A stretch of 64,000 bases of DNA from Paulinella micropora (taxonomy: Eukaryota; Cercozoa; Imbricatea; Euglyphida): contig BJOX01000148.1 of the NCBI GenBank assembly GCA_009731375.1, forward strand, positions 516,255 through 580,254. The letters run 5' to 3'. The position numbers and the translations under genes are program-made. The notes beneath the pieces are model-generated. The model did not search any database. It worked only from the letters and a program-made list of their open reading frames with translations, and had not been told where the DNA came from. The first letter of the stretch is position 1. The number at the start of each line of letters is the position of its first letter. Positions 1 to 11,540 of this stretch are shown piece by piece.

Positions 1-560
1 GGCAGCGTGATGGGCAGGTCCGCCACGTCCGTCTCCGCGGACCGGCCGGTCAAGGTGGCCACGTGATAGACCAGGCGGACGTTTTTGGCGGCGGACCATA
101 CGGATAAGTTGAAGTTTGCCTGGAATGCGTTTGCTGAGGAGGAGGAGGAGGAGGGGGAAGAAGAAGAAGAAGAAGAAGAAGAAGAAGAAGAAGAAGAAGA
201 AGAAGAAGGAGAAGAGCCTATCGCGTCAAGTTGGGACAGTGTCAGGTCAGGGTGATATGCAGAAAAATTGCCAAGGGAAAAGATTAGGGCGGTGTTAGGG
301 GAGAAGGAAGATGTAGTCGAGGCGGATGAAGAGGATAAGGATGGCGAGCTTGTTGTTGTTGTTGTTGTTGTTGCTGTTGCTGTTGAAGAAGAAGAAGAAA
401 AAGAAGAAGAAGAAGAAGTAGTAGTAGTAGTAGTAGTAGTGGATGATGATGATGATGATGAAGAAGAAGAAGAAGAAGAAGAAGAAGAAGAAGAAGAAAG
501 CCTGGGCGGTGCAAAACGCGACAGCGACAACACCGCTTGCCAATCCAACCCAACATCACC
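1..560 (-). CDS. Exon of unknown gene running off the left edge, Ser/Thr-rich
   Basis: Open on the minus strand from an acceptor CTGCAG at 563-561 to the window start, about 186 codons without a stop. Reads GDVGLDWQAVLSLSRFAPPR, then Ser/Thr/Ala runs from GAA, AGT and TTG arrays, then SFSPNTALIFSLGNFSAYHP, SQLDAIGSSP, a second Ser run, and ANAFQANFNLSVWSAAKNVR LVYHVATLTGRSAETDVADL. The unique parts look like ordinary protein, and the array frames are Ser/Thr as in the other genes here. Family not recognised. Partial copies of its first 50 bases recur at 640-690, 810-855 and 905-945. Confidence 0.5.
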
Positions 561-573
561 CTGCATACATACA

Positions 574-604
<31 letters not shown>

Positions 605-1257
605 GTACATAAATACGTATATATACATTTGTACATATACAAAGGAGATAGCGACATAACTGCTTGCCAATGCAATCCAATCCAAATTCACCCTACATAC
701 AGGAATACATACATACATACGTGCATATATTCTTTCACATAAATACATATATACGATCAGATATACATACATACATGCATACATACACATGCATAGACAT
801 ACAAACGAGACAGCGACATAAGTGCTTGCCAATTCAAGCCAAAATCACCCTGCACACATACATACACACACAAATAAATAAATACATGCATACATACATA
901 TATGCGAGGTAGCGACGCAACTGCTTGTCAATATAGTCCAACATGCATATGTAAATAAGTGCATAGATACGTACAGACATACATTGTATGCATGTATAGA
1001 TACATACATACATACATACATACATACCCTGCATGCTGCATGCATATGTGAATAAGTGCATAGATACGTACAGACATAAATTGCATGCATGCATGCATAC
1101 ATACATACATGCATGCATACATACATACATACATACATACATACATACATACCCTGCATGCTGCATGCATATGTAAATAAGTGCATAGATACGTACAGAC
1201 ATAAATTGTATGCATGCATACATACATACATACATACATACATACATACATACATAC
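561..1257. repeat. Intron-like TACA/CATA arrays with repeated exon edges
   Basis: (TACA)n blocks alternate with degenerate copies of the 5' edge of exon 1-560 (for example GCTTGCCAATGCAATCC at 662) and with three copies of a ~124-base unit containing AAGTGCATAGATACGTACAG. Confidence 0.6.
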
Positions 1258-1295
1258 CCCGTCCAGGCTCATGCAGGGCGCGAAGAGCAAAGAGT
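1258..1295 (-). CDS. Small exon of the left-edge gene (SLLFAPCMSLDG)
   Basis: 38 bases between acceptor CTACAG and donor GGG|GTATGT. In the phase that joins cleanly to the exon starting at 560 it reads SLLFAPCMSLDG. The intron between them (561-1257) is TACA arrays plus repeated exon edges and a 124-bp tandem unit. Confidence 0.4.
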
Positions 1296-1299
1296 CTGT

Positions 1300-1680
1300 A
1301 GACAAACATATTAGTATAAGTATTAATAGTATAAGTATATTAGTTTAAGTATTCATAGTATAAGTATATTAGTATTAAGTATTAGTATTCGTATCAGTAT
1401 TAGTATTAGTATTAGTATTAGTATTAGTATTAGTATTAGTATTAGTATTAGTATCAGTATTAGTATTAGTATCAGTATTAGTATTAGCATACTATTAGTA
1501 TTAGTATTAGTATTAGTATTGGTAATAGTATTAGTAATAGTATAAGTATAAGTATTAGTATTAGTATTAGTATTAGTATTAGTATTAGTGTTAGTGTTAG
1601 TATAAGTATAAGTATAAATTAGTATAAGTATTAGTACAAGTATTAGTATTAGTATTATCATTAGTATTAGTATTAGTATC

Positions 1681-1727
<47 letters not shown>

Positions 1728-1744
1728 CAACAACAATAATAATA

Positions 1745-1787
<43 letters not shown>

Positions 1788-1792
1788 TAATA

Positions 1793-1845
<53 letters not shown>

Positions 1846-1858
1846 GTAATAATAATAG
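1300..1858. repeat. (AGTATT)n then (AAT)n
   Basis: 1300-1680 is an interrupted hexamer array, 1680-1858 a trimer array that abuts the SINE tail. Confidence 0.8.
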
Positions 1859-2089
1859 TGCTTCTCTGTCAATGGCTGATGCAAATCTGCACATGCGCCT
1901 CCATCGTCTCACCCGTGAGGGGAGTACGAAGAATTGACGATAGGCTCTAATGACACCCCCGCAAGGGCAGTTCCAACACTTCCAGACGGACCGGTATGTT
2001 CAATGAAAATACTGGTGGCACCGACGGGAATCGAACTGGCGACAGGGCCCAGATGGTAGAACTTGACCACTGGGCTATCACGGTGTCCA
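1859..2089 (-). mobile_element. Family A SINE (tRNA-like head, ATT tail)
   Basis: Full-length copy in reverse. The head has a polymerase III A box (TAGCCCAGTGG) and B box (GTTCGATTCC) spaced as in a tRNA, then GGTGCCACCA like a tRNA 3' end. The body ends GACAGAGAAGCACT before (ATT)n. It lacks the internal ~36-base duplication of other copies. Confidence 0.75.
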
Positions 2090-2123
2090 AAGTAATAATA
2101 ATAATAGTAATAATAATAGTAAT

Positions 2124-2161
<38 letters not shown>

Positions 2162-2449
2162 GTAATAATAATAATAGTAATAATAATAGTAATAATAATA
2201 ATAGATAATAGATAATAATAACAATAATAATAATAACAATAATAAGAATAATAATAAGAATAATAAGAATAATAATAATGTATCTCCTGCCAATTGCTGA
2301 GCCAAAAGGCCATGTGCATCCAGTCCTCCATTCCATAAGGAAAGTCTCCACACCAATCGGTGGAATAAAGGAAGTGACGGCATAGAACATTACTCTAGGA
2401 GCTTTATACCAATCAGCCCATGGAAAGGACCGATGGCCTATGTACTCCC

Positions 2450-2524
<75 letters not shown>

Positions 2525-2538
2525 TATTAGTAGTAGTA

Positions 2539-2633
<95 letters not shown>

Positions 2634-2634
2634 G
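2090..2634. repeat. (AAT)n / (ATT)n arrays around family B
   Basis: Arrays at 2095-2278 and 2451-2634; the second switches from AAT to ATT near 2582, consistent with tails of two elements meeting head to head. Confidence 0.7.
2279..2450 (-). repeat. Family B ~170-base repeat between ATT arrays
   Basis: In reverse: begins GGGAGTACATAGGCCAT, ends GGCAGGAGATACAT, then (ATT)n. No ORF and no polymerase III boxes seen. Confidence 0.65.
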
Positions 2635-2873
2635 GACACCGTGATAGCCCAGTGGTCAAGTTCTACCATCTGGGCCCTGTCGCCAGTTCGATTCCCGTCG
2701 GTGCCACCAGTATTTTCATTGAACATACCGGTCCATCTGCACCAGTATTTCCATTGAACATACCGGCCCCGTCTGGAAGTGTTGGAACTGCCCTTGCGGG
2801 GGTGTCATTAGAGCTTATCGTCAATTCTTCGTACTCCCCTCACGGGTGAGACGATGGAGGCGCATGTGCAGAA
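2635..2873 (+). mobile_element. Family A SINE, cut by gap
   Basis: Same head and body as at 9396, with the internal ~36-base duplication around TTTCATTGAACATACCGG. Stops at a gap. Confidence 0.75.
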
Positions 2874-2948
2874 NNNNNNNNNNNNNNNNNNNNNNNNNNN
2901 NNNNNNNNNNNNNNNNNNNNNNNNNNNNNNNNNNNNNNNNNNNNNNNN
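2874..2948. other. Assembly gap
   Basis: 75 N between a SINE and LINE copy 1. Confidence 0.99.
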
Positions 2949-3931
2949 GCACAAGATGGCACTCCATGGGAAGAGGAGGTGGTTGGGCCTCTCCCCACGA
3001 AGGTGACGGCTTGGGGAGGGCGGTCACCGGGATATGCGCAACTCTCAACTGGGCATTTACTCGGTAGGGGTTCGGCCAGGCAGGTTGTGGGGTTGTCTGT
3101 TGGATTGTTGGTTGGCTCGTTTTTCTTGGCTGTTGGTTTGGGTCTGGTTTCCTGGTTAGCCCATTTTCGCCGAATTTCCTGCCGAGTAAATGCCTGGGGG
3201 CTTCCAGTTCCGGTTTGGCGATCTTGTTGAGGTGAGCATTGGGAGGAAACAGTACCGAGATTGGTTGAAGATAGGATTCACATTGAGCCAAGATGGGGCC
3301 GAGTTGACCTGTTCCAACTCGGCTCCATTTCGGCTTCATGTTAATCCTATCTTCATCCTAACCTGGGTTTTGTCTCCTCCCTATCTTCGCTTCTTCGGGG
3401 TTGCCTAACTGGAATACATGATGACGCGCACGTTGGAGAGGGGCTTCAGTCGGTCCCAATGCCTTGCCAGTGCCTTGCTGCTTGCCGTGCCTTGCCCCAT
3501 GCATTCACACCCTCCACCGTTGCATTTCTAACTGAGCAGCTTCGGCTGGGATTACTATACTTGTCTGTAAGACCCTATAGGTACCGCTAGGTTCGCGCCT
3601 TCTATACCCACGTGGGGGAAGGAGTTTCAGCGGCACGCCGTCCGATCTGGCTCCACTCGGGGACACCCGTACCTCATGATGTGTATTGTTAGGAGCAGCT
3701 GAAAGTCCATAAGGCATGAGAGTAGAGGCGTTGGCGATGCGATGGAGAGTGTGTGTAGTGCGTGAGGCAGGTTCTGGCGACGCTGGGGGTGCTGGCGGGC
3801 GCCGAAGGGCACGAAGCGACGCGGCAGCGTCCAGTGACACCGGCGGAAATGCGTGTAGTGTGTGTTGCAGATACCGCCGATGCTATTTGCATGGACGGGC
3901 GCTTTCCTCGGCGTAAAGAGGCGCGGCGGTG
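2949..3931 (+). promoter_or_regulatory. LINE copy 1 5' UTR with hairpin
   Basis: No convincing ORF. Contains a strong inverted repeat at 3264-3357 (arms of about 37 bases around AGATAGGATT and AATCCTATCT) and a smaller one (GGCATTTACTCGG at 3052, CCGAGTAAATGCC at 3182). Probably carries the internal promoter, as in other LINEs; that is inference. Confidence 0.45.
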
Positions 3932-6469
3932 ATGGCCAGCGACATTGGCCGTCTACTACTCTCAATGGATTACAAATACGCGAAGCACGGAGCTACCACT
4001 GTGGCCCTTATGGGACAAGGTAGAATCGCCGAAGACCTGGACAATCCCCGTGGGAATGCCTCTTCGACGGGCTCTGGCCCGATGTCCCAGGATGGGAGGA
4101 TGAGGGCTCGCGTATATGACGGAATTCCTGAACCACGTGGAGAGGCTATCTTAGCTGCGCCTCATCCTTCCTCCCCAAACCTGGCACACGGGTCGGCGCT
4201 TCAACATAAGGCGAGCGGCGCTATATGGCAGATGGCACCGCCGCCTCGACGGTACCGGCGGGTAGATCGGTACGACAAGGACGGGCGTAATCTGATTGTC
4301 TGGGGGCTCTCAGAACGCGCCAATCTACAGGAGATCGCCTCCAAAATGAGCGGTCTTGGTCTGGTGGTCCCGGTAATGGAGTGGCAAGGCCAGCGAATGT
4401 CTCGTCACCTGGAGCTGGTCTACGAGGACGATGACAGCAGGCAGACGGCGTTGCAGCAACTCAAACATCTCAAATTCTTCGGCAGAGGGGTCAATGTGGC
4501 CCTTGGGCGCAGGTTCAGGGACAGGGAACGTGTCCGAAGGCTTATTCGCATCCATCTGCGTGGGGAAGCGGCGGTCCGGAAGGAGGAAGCTGCGACGGGA
4601 TATCGCGTCTTGCCTCTGCATGAAGAATGTGTCGATGATGTGCAGGTGGTGTCTTCGGAATTGGCTGCCGATGCACCTAAGTGTGTGTCTGAGTGTGCTG
4701 ATGTGCATGTGGTGCCCCTGCATTCGGCGGCCAGTGCAGTGGGGGACCAACCTGCGCAAGCACCTGCAGAGGGGGGCAGCACGAGGGCGGAAGCCAAGCG
4801 CGGCCGTCGGGTCCGGAAACGAGCCAAGAAGCACCGCTCCAAGCAGTTCGATACCGGCTTCAAGCTACTCGTCGCGAGTCACAACTGGCAGGGTAAAACG
4901 GGATACGACAACGTAGGCACGGCGGAATGGGCATCATTCTACAAGCACGAGGGCTGGCTAGTCATCGGGGCTCAGGAGCACCGCATGGGCAAGAAGCAAC
5001 TTTCCAAATGCAGCCTGGATGGATTCCGGATTTTTGGAAAACCTGCGGAGGTCAGCGAGAAAAATCGCTGCAAGGGTGGGGTTCTATTCGCGGTGGCTAA
5101 CTTCCTTGGTCCGTATTGCAACCTGGTGTCAGCCCCCGTCGACCACCGGCAGCAAGTGTGGCTGCGTATCGCCTCGGGTGTTACCGGCGCTCAGGATATC
5201 TATGTGGGCAACGGCTACTTTCCCCAGGAAACGCAGGAAGAAGAGTCGTCAGAGGCGTATGCGGCCTGGCAGGCAGCTATAGCTTTTTTTGGAGCCAAAG
5301 GTCTTGTGGTCACGGTGGCGGATGCCAACGCGAAGCTCGGGCCGGCATGCAGCCGAAAAGAGGAGGGCATCGTCGGTCAGCACGGGGAGGTCGATGATAA
5401 GGGAGCACCGGTACGTTCGGAGAACGGCAAGAGACTCGCGGCTGTCCTCGTCGCTACGGGCCTGCGAAATCTGAGCGGCTTCTCGTGCCCAGTGGAAGGG
5501 TCCTACTGGTGGTCCCGGCGTGAGCAGCGCGGCATGGGCACAGGCAAGCACCTCCTCGATTACATCTGCGCGTCGCCTGGCTTGGCATCTGGAGCAAAGT
5601 TCGGAGTATGCGAAGATGATCTTGATACGGACCACAAGGCAGTATGGGCCGAACTGACGTGGAGCGGCCAGCGCCGGCCAAAGCGGGCTGCGAAACCTTA
5701 CAGGTCCTTTCGTGTTGATAATCTTATTGGTGCTGGTGTCTCGGGTAATGATCACGCTACGAAGCAAGCGCTGGATTATCTACGCGACAAGTTCGATGAC
5801 GTATTCCAGCATTGCCTACAGAAGCTTGGAGTGCATCAGCTGCCTGAGCTTGACCTATCGGGTGGTGCCGACAGCCAACGGGTGGTAGATGACGTCACCG
5901 AGCGAGTGGCGCAGTCCTTCCGAATGGCGGCGCACCGGGTCCTTGGCTCCAGATGTATACGACCCCGTTTCACCAACAATTGGTTCGACGGGGAGCTAAA
6001 GGAGCTCATTCAGCAGCGCCGGGAGGCCTACGCATCATACAGGAGGGATGAATCGAATGCGGAAGTTTGTCTGAATTGGCTACGGCTCCGCAAGCAAATT
6101 CGGAAGGCAACTCGGGCCAAGAAGTCCGCCTCCTTCAAGCAAGTGCAGGAAGAAGCGGTCAAATGTCAACGCGAGCAATCCTCAAAGCGCTTTTGGCTAC
6201 TCGCGAAGCGGCTTGGCGGGGCACGCAGAACGAAGGTCTCCGCGCCGGTGCAAAGGGAGGATGGCTCACTGGCGTGTACGCTGCCGGAAAAGGTCGCTCG
6301 GTGGGAGGAATTTCGGAAAAATTCGGTGAAGCCACGGGAAAATCCGGCAAGTGCGGCTGTTGTGGTGGAATGCTGTGCAGAAGCAGGCTCGCTGGAGTGG
6401 AGGAAGCCGAAGCTAAGCGGCAGTTCCACTGGAACGATCGCTTCAGAGATGAGGTGGCCCGGGCTGTGA
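3932..6469 (+). CDS. LINE copy 1 ORF, 5' part: RRM-like region and AP endonuclease
   Basis: ATG at 3932 (an in-frame GTG precedes it; stop TAA at 3914). Residues about 110-200 (NLIVWGLSERANLQEIASKM, HLELVYEDDD) resemble an RRM fold seen in LINE ORF1-type proteins. A basic linker follows. From about residue 310 an endonuclease of the exonuclease-endonuclease-phosphatase fold: SHNWQ, GAQEHR, VADANAKLG, LDYICAS and DTDHKAVW carry the catalytic N, E, D, and H positions. This domain nicks target DNA for target-primed reverse transcription. LINE homology leaves this frame near 6400, where one G is missing relative to copy 2; the last 22 residues are out of frame. Confidence 0.8.
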   Translation: MASDIGRLLLSMDYKYAKHGATTVALMGQGRIAEDLDNPRGNASSTGSGPMSQDGRMRARVYDGIPEPRGEAILAAPHPSSPNLAHGSALQHKASGAIWQMAPPPRRYRRVDRYDKDGRNLIVWGLSERANLQEIASKMSGLGLVVPVMEWQGQRMSRHLELVYEDDDSRQTALQQLKHLKFFGRGVNVALGRRFRDRERVRRLIRIHLRGEAAVRKEEAATGYRVLPLHEECVDDVQVVSSELAADAPKCVSECADVHVVPLHSAASAVGDQPAQAPAEGGSTRAEAKRGRRVRKRAKKHRSKQFDTGFKLLVASHNWQGKTGYDNVGTAEWASFYKHEGWLVIGAQEHRMGKKQLSKCSLDGFRIFGKPAEVSEKNRCKGGVLFAVANFLGPYCNLVSAPVDHRQQVWLRIASGVTGAQDIYVGNGYFPQETQEEESSEAYAAWQAAIAFFGAKGLVVTVADANAKLGPACSRKEEGIVGQHGEVDDKGAPVRSENGKRLAAVLVATGLRNLSGFSCPVEGSYWWSRREQRGMGTGKHLLDYICASPGLASGAKFGVCEDDLDTDHKAVWAELTWSGQRRPKRAAKPYRSFRVDNLIGAGVSGNDHATKQALDYLRDKFDDVFQHCLQKLGVHQLPELDLSGGADSQRVVDDVTERVAQSFRMAAHRVLGSRCIRPRFTNNWFDGELKELIQQRREAYASYRRDESNAEVCLNWLRLRKQIRKATRAKKSASFKQVQEEAVKCQREQSSKRFWLLAKRLGGARRTKVSAPVQREDGSLACTLPEKVARWEEFRKNSVKPRENPASAAVVVECCAEAGSLEWRKPKLSGSSTGTIASEMRWPGL

Positions 6470-9039
6470 AGGAGCACGAAGTAGGTGAAGACACTTGCGA
6501 AGAGCTGGACAAGCCGTTCACGCAAGAGGAGGTCCTTGCAAGGCAACGTGCCCTGAATAACCACAAAGCTTGTGGCGAGGACAAAGTGAAGAACGAGATG
6601 CTCAAGTATGGCGGCGCCTACATCAATGGCTACTTAACGCAGTACTTCAACTGGATTCGAGAAGCCGAGAGGACTCCAAAAGCTTGGGGCAAGGGAATCA
6701 TCGTCAATATCCCCAAGGGTGGGGATCCTACGGATCCTGACAACTGGAGGGATATCTCGATTATTAGTTGCCTTGGTAAGCTGTATCTGTCCTTATTAGC
6801 TACTCGTCTAACGCTCTTCGTGGATGGCCCGGATAAGCTACGTCCAGAGCAGGGAGGCTTCCGCCCGGGGCGTCGCACTACGGATCAGGTCTTTACCCTT
6901 TGGCAGAGGTTGAAGGGGCGTCAGCAGCAGAAGCGGGAGTCGTATGTCCTGTTCGTCGATCTACGCAAGGCTTTCCCGTCTGTTTGGAGAGATGGCCTAT
7001 TTGAGAGGCTCTGGAAGCTGGGTGTAAGGGGCAAGTTCTGGCGCACGCTACGCAGGTGCTACGAGCAGACTTCGTCGCAAGTGCTAGTTGATGGAGCACT
7101 CACCCCCGAAGTACTGGAGGGTGTAGGCGTCCAACAGGGGTCCCCTCTCTCTCCCACACTCTTCAACGTCTTTATGGATGAGCTGTGTGATCGGCTGGCG
7201 AGTGCCCTCAAGATCACGGATGTGAAGCGGCTGAACGACATCAAGGCACTTCTATACGCGGACGACGTGGCCCTCATCGCTCACAGTCGCACCGAGCTCC
7301 AGAAGATGGTCAATGTTGTGGCCAAGTTCGCGGAAGATTACCGGCTGGAAGTCAACTTGAAGCCCGGCAAGACGGAAATCATGCCCATTTACACGTCGAG
7401 CAAGGCGAAACGACCAAGTATCAGGGAGCGAGGTGAGCCCGTGGTGTGGTTTCGCGGCCAGAAGCTTTGTGTCACCAGTCAGTACAAGTACCTGGGAGTG
7501 GTTATCACCGACGACCTGAAGTGGAAGGAGCAGGCCCTGCGGGCTACGCGTGTCACTGAAGTCGCCACCGCAGGTTGGTACTCTTTGTGGTGTGCAGGTG
7601 AGATACAAGCTAGGTATCGTCTCATGTGCTGGAATCAACTTGTGGGGGCCAAGCTGAAGTACGCCTTCGATGTCTGGCGTGCCCCCGTATCGCAGCTCAC
7701 CAAGCTGGAGGCAGCAATGCTGCGCCCCATGAGGATGATTCTCGGCATCAGCCCTAAGACAAGCAAGTGGATTACACTCTTTCTGGCGCGCTCTTTGAGT
7801 GCGGAGCGTTTGCGGCGGGCGGCGCAACTGAAGTTCTATGGACGGCTGCGTGTTCTACCGGAGAAGCGATTTCCTGTCATCGCATCTCAAGTCAAATCCG
7901 ACTGGACTGCGGAGGCCGAAGGCGCTATCAGGGACTCAATGGATCTACAACAAGGGCTTCAGGAGCTCCTAAATAGCTCAGAGAAGGACCTCGAGGGTTG
8001 GTGTTCGACTGTGGACAAGTGGGCCCTTCAGCAGGACGTCAAGATGGTGCAGCAACTGATGTGGGACAAGCGAGAGGCAGGCAGCGATCTTACTGATGGC
8101 CTGCGAGTCATCCTAAGACAAGTCTTTGGAACTAAGGAGTTCCCAAGATGGGTAGCCCTTGATGATGCGCATTATAATCTGCTTCGGAGAAGGTTGCTCA
8201 GCTGCAACAACCGCCTTCGGTTGTACCGCAGCAAGTTGGTCAGTGGCATGTCCCCTCGCTGCTTCTGTTGTCATGATGATGTCAATGAGTCCCTTGCGCA
8301 CTTCTTATGGGATTGCCCCATGCATGAGGGGAGACGTAAGCAGCTGTTGCTGAGTATGCAGAGGCTCGGTGGCATGGCTGTGGGGGGTGCTGAGGGGGAT
8401 GGAGGGAGTGAGGAGGGTGGTGAGGTCGTAGGCGGTGAGGTTGTGGTGGAGGATGTGTTGCTTGGGCGGGAGCGGGAGGGCTCTGTGCGGCAGGGTTGGG
8501 ATGATATGTCGCCTGTGGATCAATCACGATTGTTTTGTAAGCTTTTTCAGGGGAAGTCGCGCTTCCGCAGTAACTTTAGGCTTGCTGCGTTGTTAGGGGT
8601 TACAGCGTTGCGTCCCCCTCCAAAGTTGGATGTGTTGTTTGGATCATATGTGTCTGAGTGTTGGTCTGCTAGGGAGGGTAAAAGGGAGGAGCTTGGGGTG
8701 GAGGATGGGGGCGAGGAGGTGATTGACCTCACTGAGGTTCCATCAGCTTCTGTCCCACCCTCTCCCCCAAGTGACGTTGATGTTGCGCGGCGCGGCCGTC
8801 CGCGCAGTGTGGACGTCCTGGCTAGAGAGAGGGGTTCGGGAGCGCAGCGTAGTGTCTCCGAGTTCTTCTCTTCAGCTAACACCCTCGCATCTAGCTCTTC
8901 ATGCACTTCACAGCCCCCATCTGCCCCTGCTGTTGCTGTTGCTGCTATGTCTGTTTGGTGTTCTGACAATGCGTTGGGATCGGCTGACCCCGGTGACCCA
9001 ATGGAGGCACATGTCCAGGATCTGGATCTGATGCTATAG
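6401..9039 (+). CDS. LINE copy 1 ORF, 3' part: reverse transcriptase and zinc knuckle
   Basis: Continues the ORF after the frameshift and ends at TAG 9037-9039. RT motifs in order: LNNHKACGEDKVKNEML, PKGGDPTDPDNWRDISIIS, QGGFRPGRRTTDQVFTLW, YVLFVDLRKAFPSVW, GVQQGSPLSPTLFN and LLYADDVALIAHS, with the catalytic YADD at 7255-7266. Near 8257-8320 CFCCHDDVNESLAHFLWDC is a Cys/His knuckle common at LINE C-termini. A Ser/Gly/acidic tail not present in copy 2 follows (WDDMSPVDQSRLFCKLF onward). Functional only if the frameshift is bypassed. Confidence 0.85.
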
Positions 9040-9053
9040 TCTGAGGAAGCCTA

Positions 9054-9395
<342 letters not shown>

Positions 9396-9661
9396 GGACA
9401 CCGTGATAGCCCAGTGGTCAAGTTCTACCATCTGGGCCCTGTCGCCAGTTCGATTCCCGTCGGTGCCACCAGTATTTTCATTGAACATACCGGTCCGTCT
9501 GGACCAGTATTTTCATTGAACATACCGGCCCGTCTGGAAGTGTTGGAACTGCCCTTGCGGGGGTGTCATTAGAGCTTATCGTCAATTCTTCGTACTCCCC
9601 TCACGGGTGAGACGATGGAGGCGCATGTGCAGAAATGCATCAGCCATTGACAGAGAAGCAC

Positions 9662-9662
<1 letters not shown>
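9396..9662 (+). mobile_element. Family A SINE, reference copy
   Basis: A box TAGCCCAGTGG at 9407-9417 and B box GTTCGATTCC at 9448-9457, 30 bases apart, as in tRNA genes. The tRNA-like part ends GGTGCCACCA. A body of about 190 bases carries a tandem ~36-base duplication, then ATGGAGGCGCATGTGCAG and GACAGAGAAGCACT and an (ATT)n tail. No protein. Likely transcribed by polymerase III and mobilised by a LINE; that is inference. Confidence 0.8.
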
Positions 9663-9699
<37 letters not shown>

Positions 9700-10074
9700 G
9701 TATTATCATCATCATCATTATCATCATTATTAGTTACCAGGGGTATGGTAGGCCAAGTCCTCTTGATCTGCTAACAGGGCTGACAGACCTGTTTGTATGC
9801 AATATTGTAAGTAATATTTTATGCATGTGTGTTGTGTATGATGCATGCATGCATGTATGTATGTATGTATGTATGTATGTATGCATGCATGCATGAATGT
9901 ATGTATGTATGTATGTATGTATATCTACGCATCTACGTACGTGTATGTATGCATGTATGTATGTATGTATGCAAGTCCATATCTACATCTATGATTATCT
10001 ACATCGATAGAAAATGCATACATGATAGAGCCTTGTTGATCTCTTGCTTGGACGCGTCGGAACCCGTCAGATTG
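9663..10074. repeat. ATT tail, ~120 unique bases, TATG arrays
   Basis: 9663-9732 trimer array, 9733-9835 unrecognised sequence, 9836-9975 (TATG)n, then ~100 unrecognised bases. No gene seen. Confidence 0.5.
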
Positions 10075-10255
10075 TTGTGGTTGTGGTTGTTGTTGTTGTT
10101 GTTGCTGTTGTTGCTGTTGTTGTTGTTGTTGTTGTCGTTGTCGTTGTTGTTGCTGCTGTTGTTGTTGTTGTTGTTGTTGTTGCTGCTGCTGCTGCTGCTA
10201 CCGCTGTTGTTGTTGTTGTTGTTGTTGTTGTTGCTGCTGCTGCTGCTGCTACCGC

Positions 10256-10286
<31 letters not shown>

Positions 10287-10393
10287 GCTGCTGCTGTTGT
10301 TGTTGTTGTTGTTGTTGCTGTTGCTGTTGCTGTTGTTGCTGTTGTTGCTGTTGTTGTTGTTGCTGCTGCTGCTGTTGTTGTTGTTGCTGTTGC

Positions 10394-10436
<43 letters not shown>

Positions 10437-10513
10437 GCTGCTGTTGTTGTTGCTGTTGTTGTTGATGTTGTCCAAGGGCGAGTTGACCTTGGCTGGATCG
10501 GAAGAAGAAGAAG

Positions 10514-10544
<31 letters not shown>

Positions 10545-10565
10545 GGTAGTAGTAGTAGTAGTAGC

Positions 10566-10624
<59 letters not shown>

Positions 10625-10682
10625 CCAAAGCTTTGTCATGTGTCTCGCTGTCGTTCTCTGTGCCATGACATTTGGTTGGCCT

Positions 10683-10757
<75 letters not shown>

Positions 10758-10803
10758 ATGTGTCACTGTCGTTTTCTGTGCGAAGAGATTTGGTTGGCCT
10801 AGT

Positions 10804-10887
<84 letters not shown>
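10075..10887. repeat. (TTG/TGC)n, (GAA)n, (AGT)n and (GATA)n
   Basis: 10075-10470 is a long TTG array with TGC interruptions, 10500-10542 GAA, 10543-10624 AGT, then GATA with family F islands. Open in several frames only because it is simple repeat. Confidence 0.75.
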
Positions 10888-10889
<2 letters not shown>

Positions 10890-11206
10890 GAGATGTCGCA
10901 AAAGGAATGTAGTCCTTGCAAAGGAACGCAGTTTCACATCAAACAGTAATTTGTGTACTGTGCATGTGTCCGGGATGGGCATCACGGGTAGACTGTGTTC
11001 TGGAAAAAAGAAGGGGAGGACGTTGAAGAAAAAGGCAATCTAGGAATGGAGAGTGGGGAGGATAAGGAAGAAATGAAAGAAAAGGAAGCCGTTAGTCCAA
11101 GTGTTTTGAGCACCGTAAGCTTGCGCAAGCTACAATGATGACATTGTATAAGGCCTAAACCCCCGAAGGGACCTAGCCCGGGCTATGCAACACTGGACGG
11201 CTATGA
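10888..11206 (-). repeat. Family D repeat, cut by gap
   Basis: In reverse it ends CATTCCTTTTGCGACATCTC plus (ATCT)n, similar to the end of family C. No ORF. Confidence 0.55.
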
Positions 11207-11540
11207 NNNNNNNNNNNNNNNNNNNNNNNNNNNNNNNNNNNNNNNNNNNNNNNNNNNNNNNNNNNNNNNNNNNNNNNNNNNNNNNNNNNNNNNNNNNNNN
11301 NNNNNNNNNNNNNNNNNNNNNNNNNNNNNNNNNNNNNNNNNNNNNNNNNNNNNNNNNNNNNNNNNNNNNNNNNNNNNNNNNNNNNNNNNNNNNNNNNNNN
11401 NNNNNNNNNNNNNNNNNNNNNNNNNNNNNNNNNNNNNNNNNNNNNNNNNNNNNNNNNNNNNNNNNNNNNNNNNNNNNNNNNNNNNNNNNNNNNNNNNNNN
11501 NNNNNNNNNNNNNNNNNNNNNNNNNNNNNNNNNNNNNNNN
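11207..11540. other. Assembly gap
   Basis: 334 N between families D and E. Confidence 0.99.

Larger units (their letters stand above)
2949..9053 (+). mobile_element. LINE copy 1, APE-type non-LTR retrotransposon, near full length
   Basis: Starts after an assembly gap with a ~980-base 5' UTR, then coding from 3932 to 9039, a 12-base 3' UTR and a (TAT)n tail. The order is a unique N-terminal region, apurinic-type endonuclease, reverse transcriptase (YADD) and a C-terminal CCHC knuckle. It is almost identical to copy 2 at 21.7-25.7 kb, so both are recent. One base is missing near 6400, which breaks the frame. The clade (L1, Tx1, RTE or other) cannot be set by eye. Confidence 0.85.

Noticed and set aside
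5249-5767. Antisense frames of 60-190 codons inside both LINE copies
   Set aside because: Shadows of the LINE ORF, identical in both copies only because the LINE is.
9396-9480. A true tRNA gene at the SINE head
   Set aside because: A and B boxes and a CCA-like end are present, but the acceptor and anticodon stems pair poorly and the same head is repeated with one common body and ATT tail, so it is a SINE.
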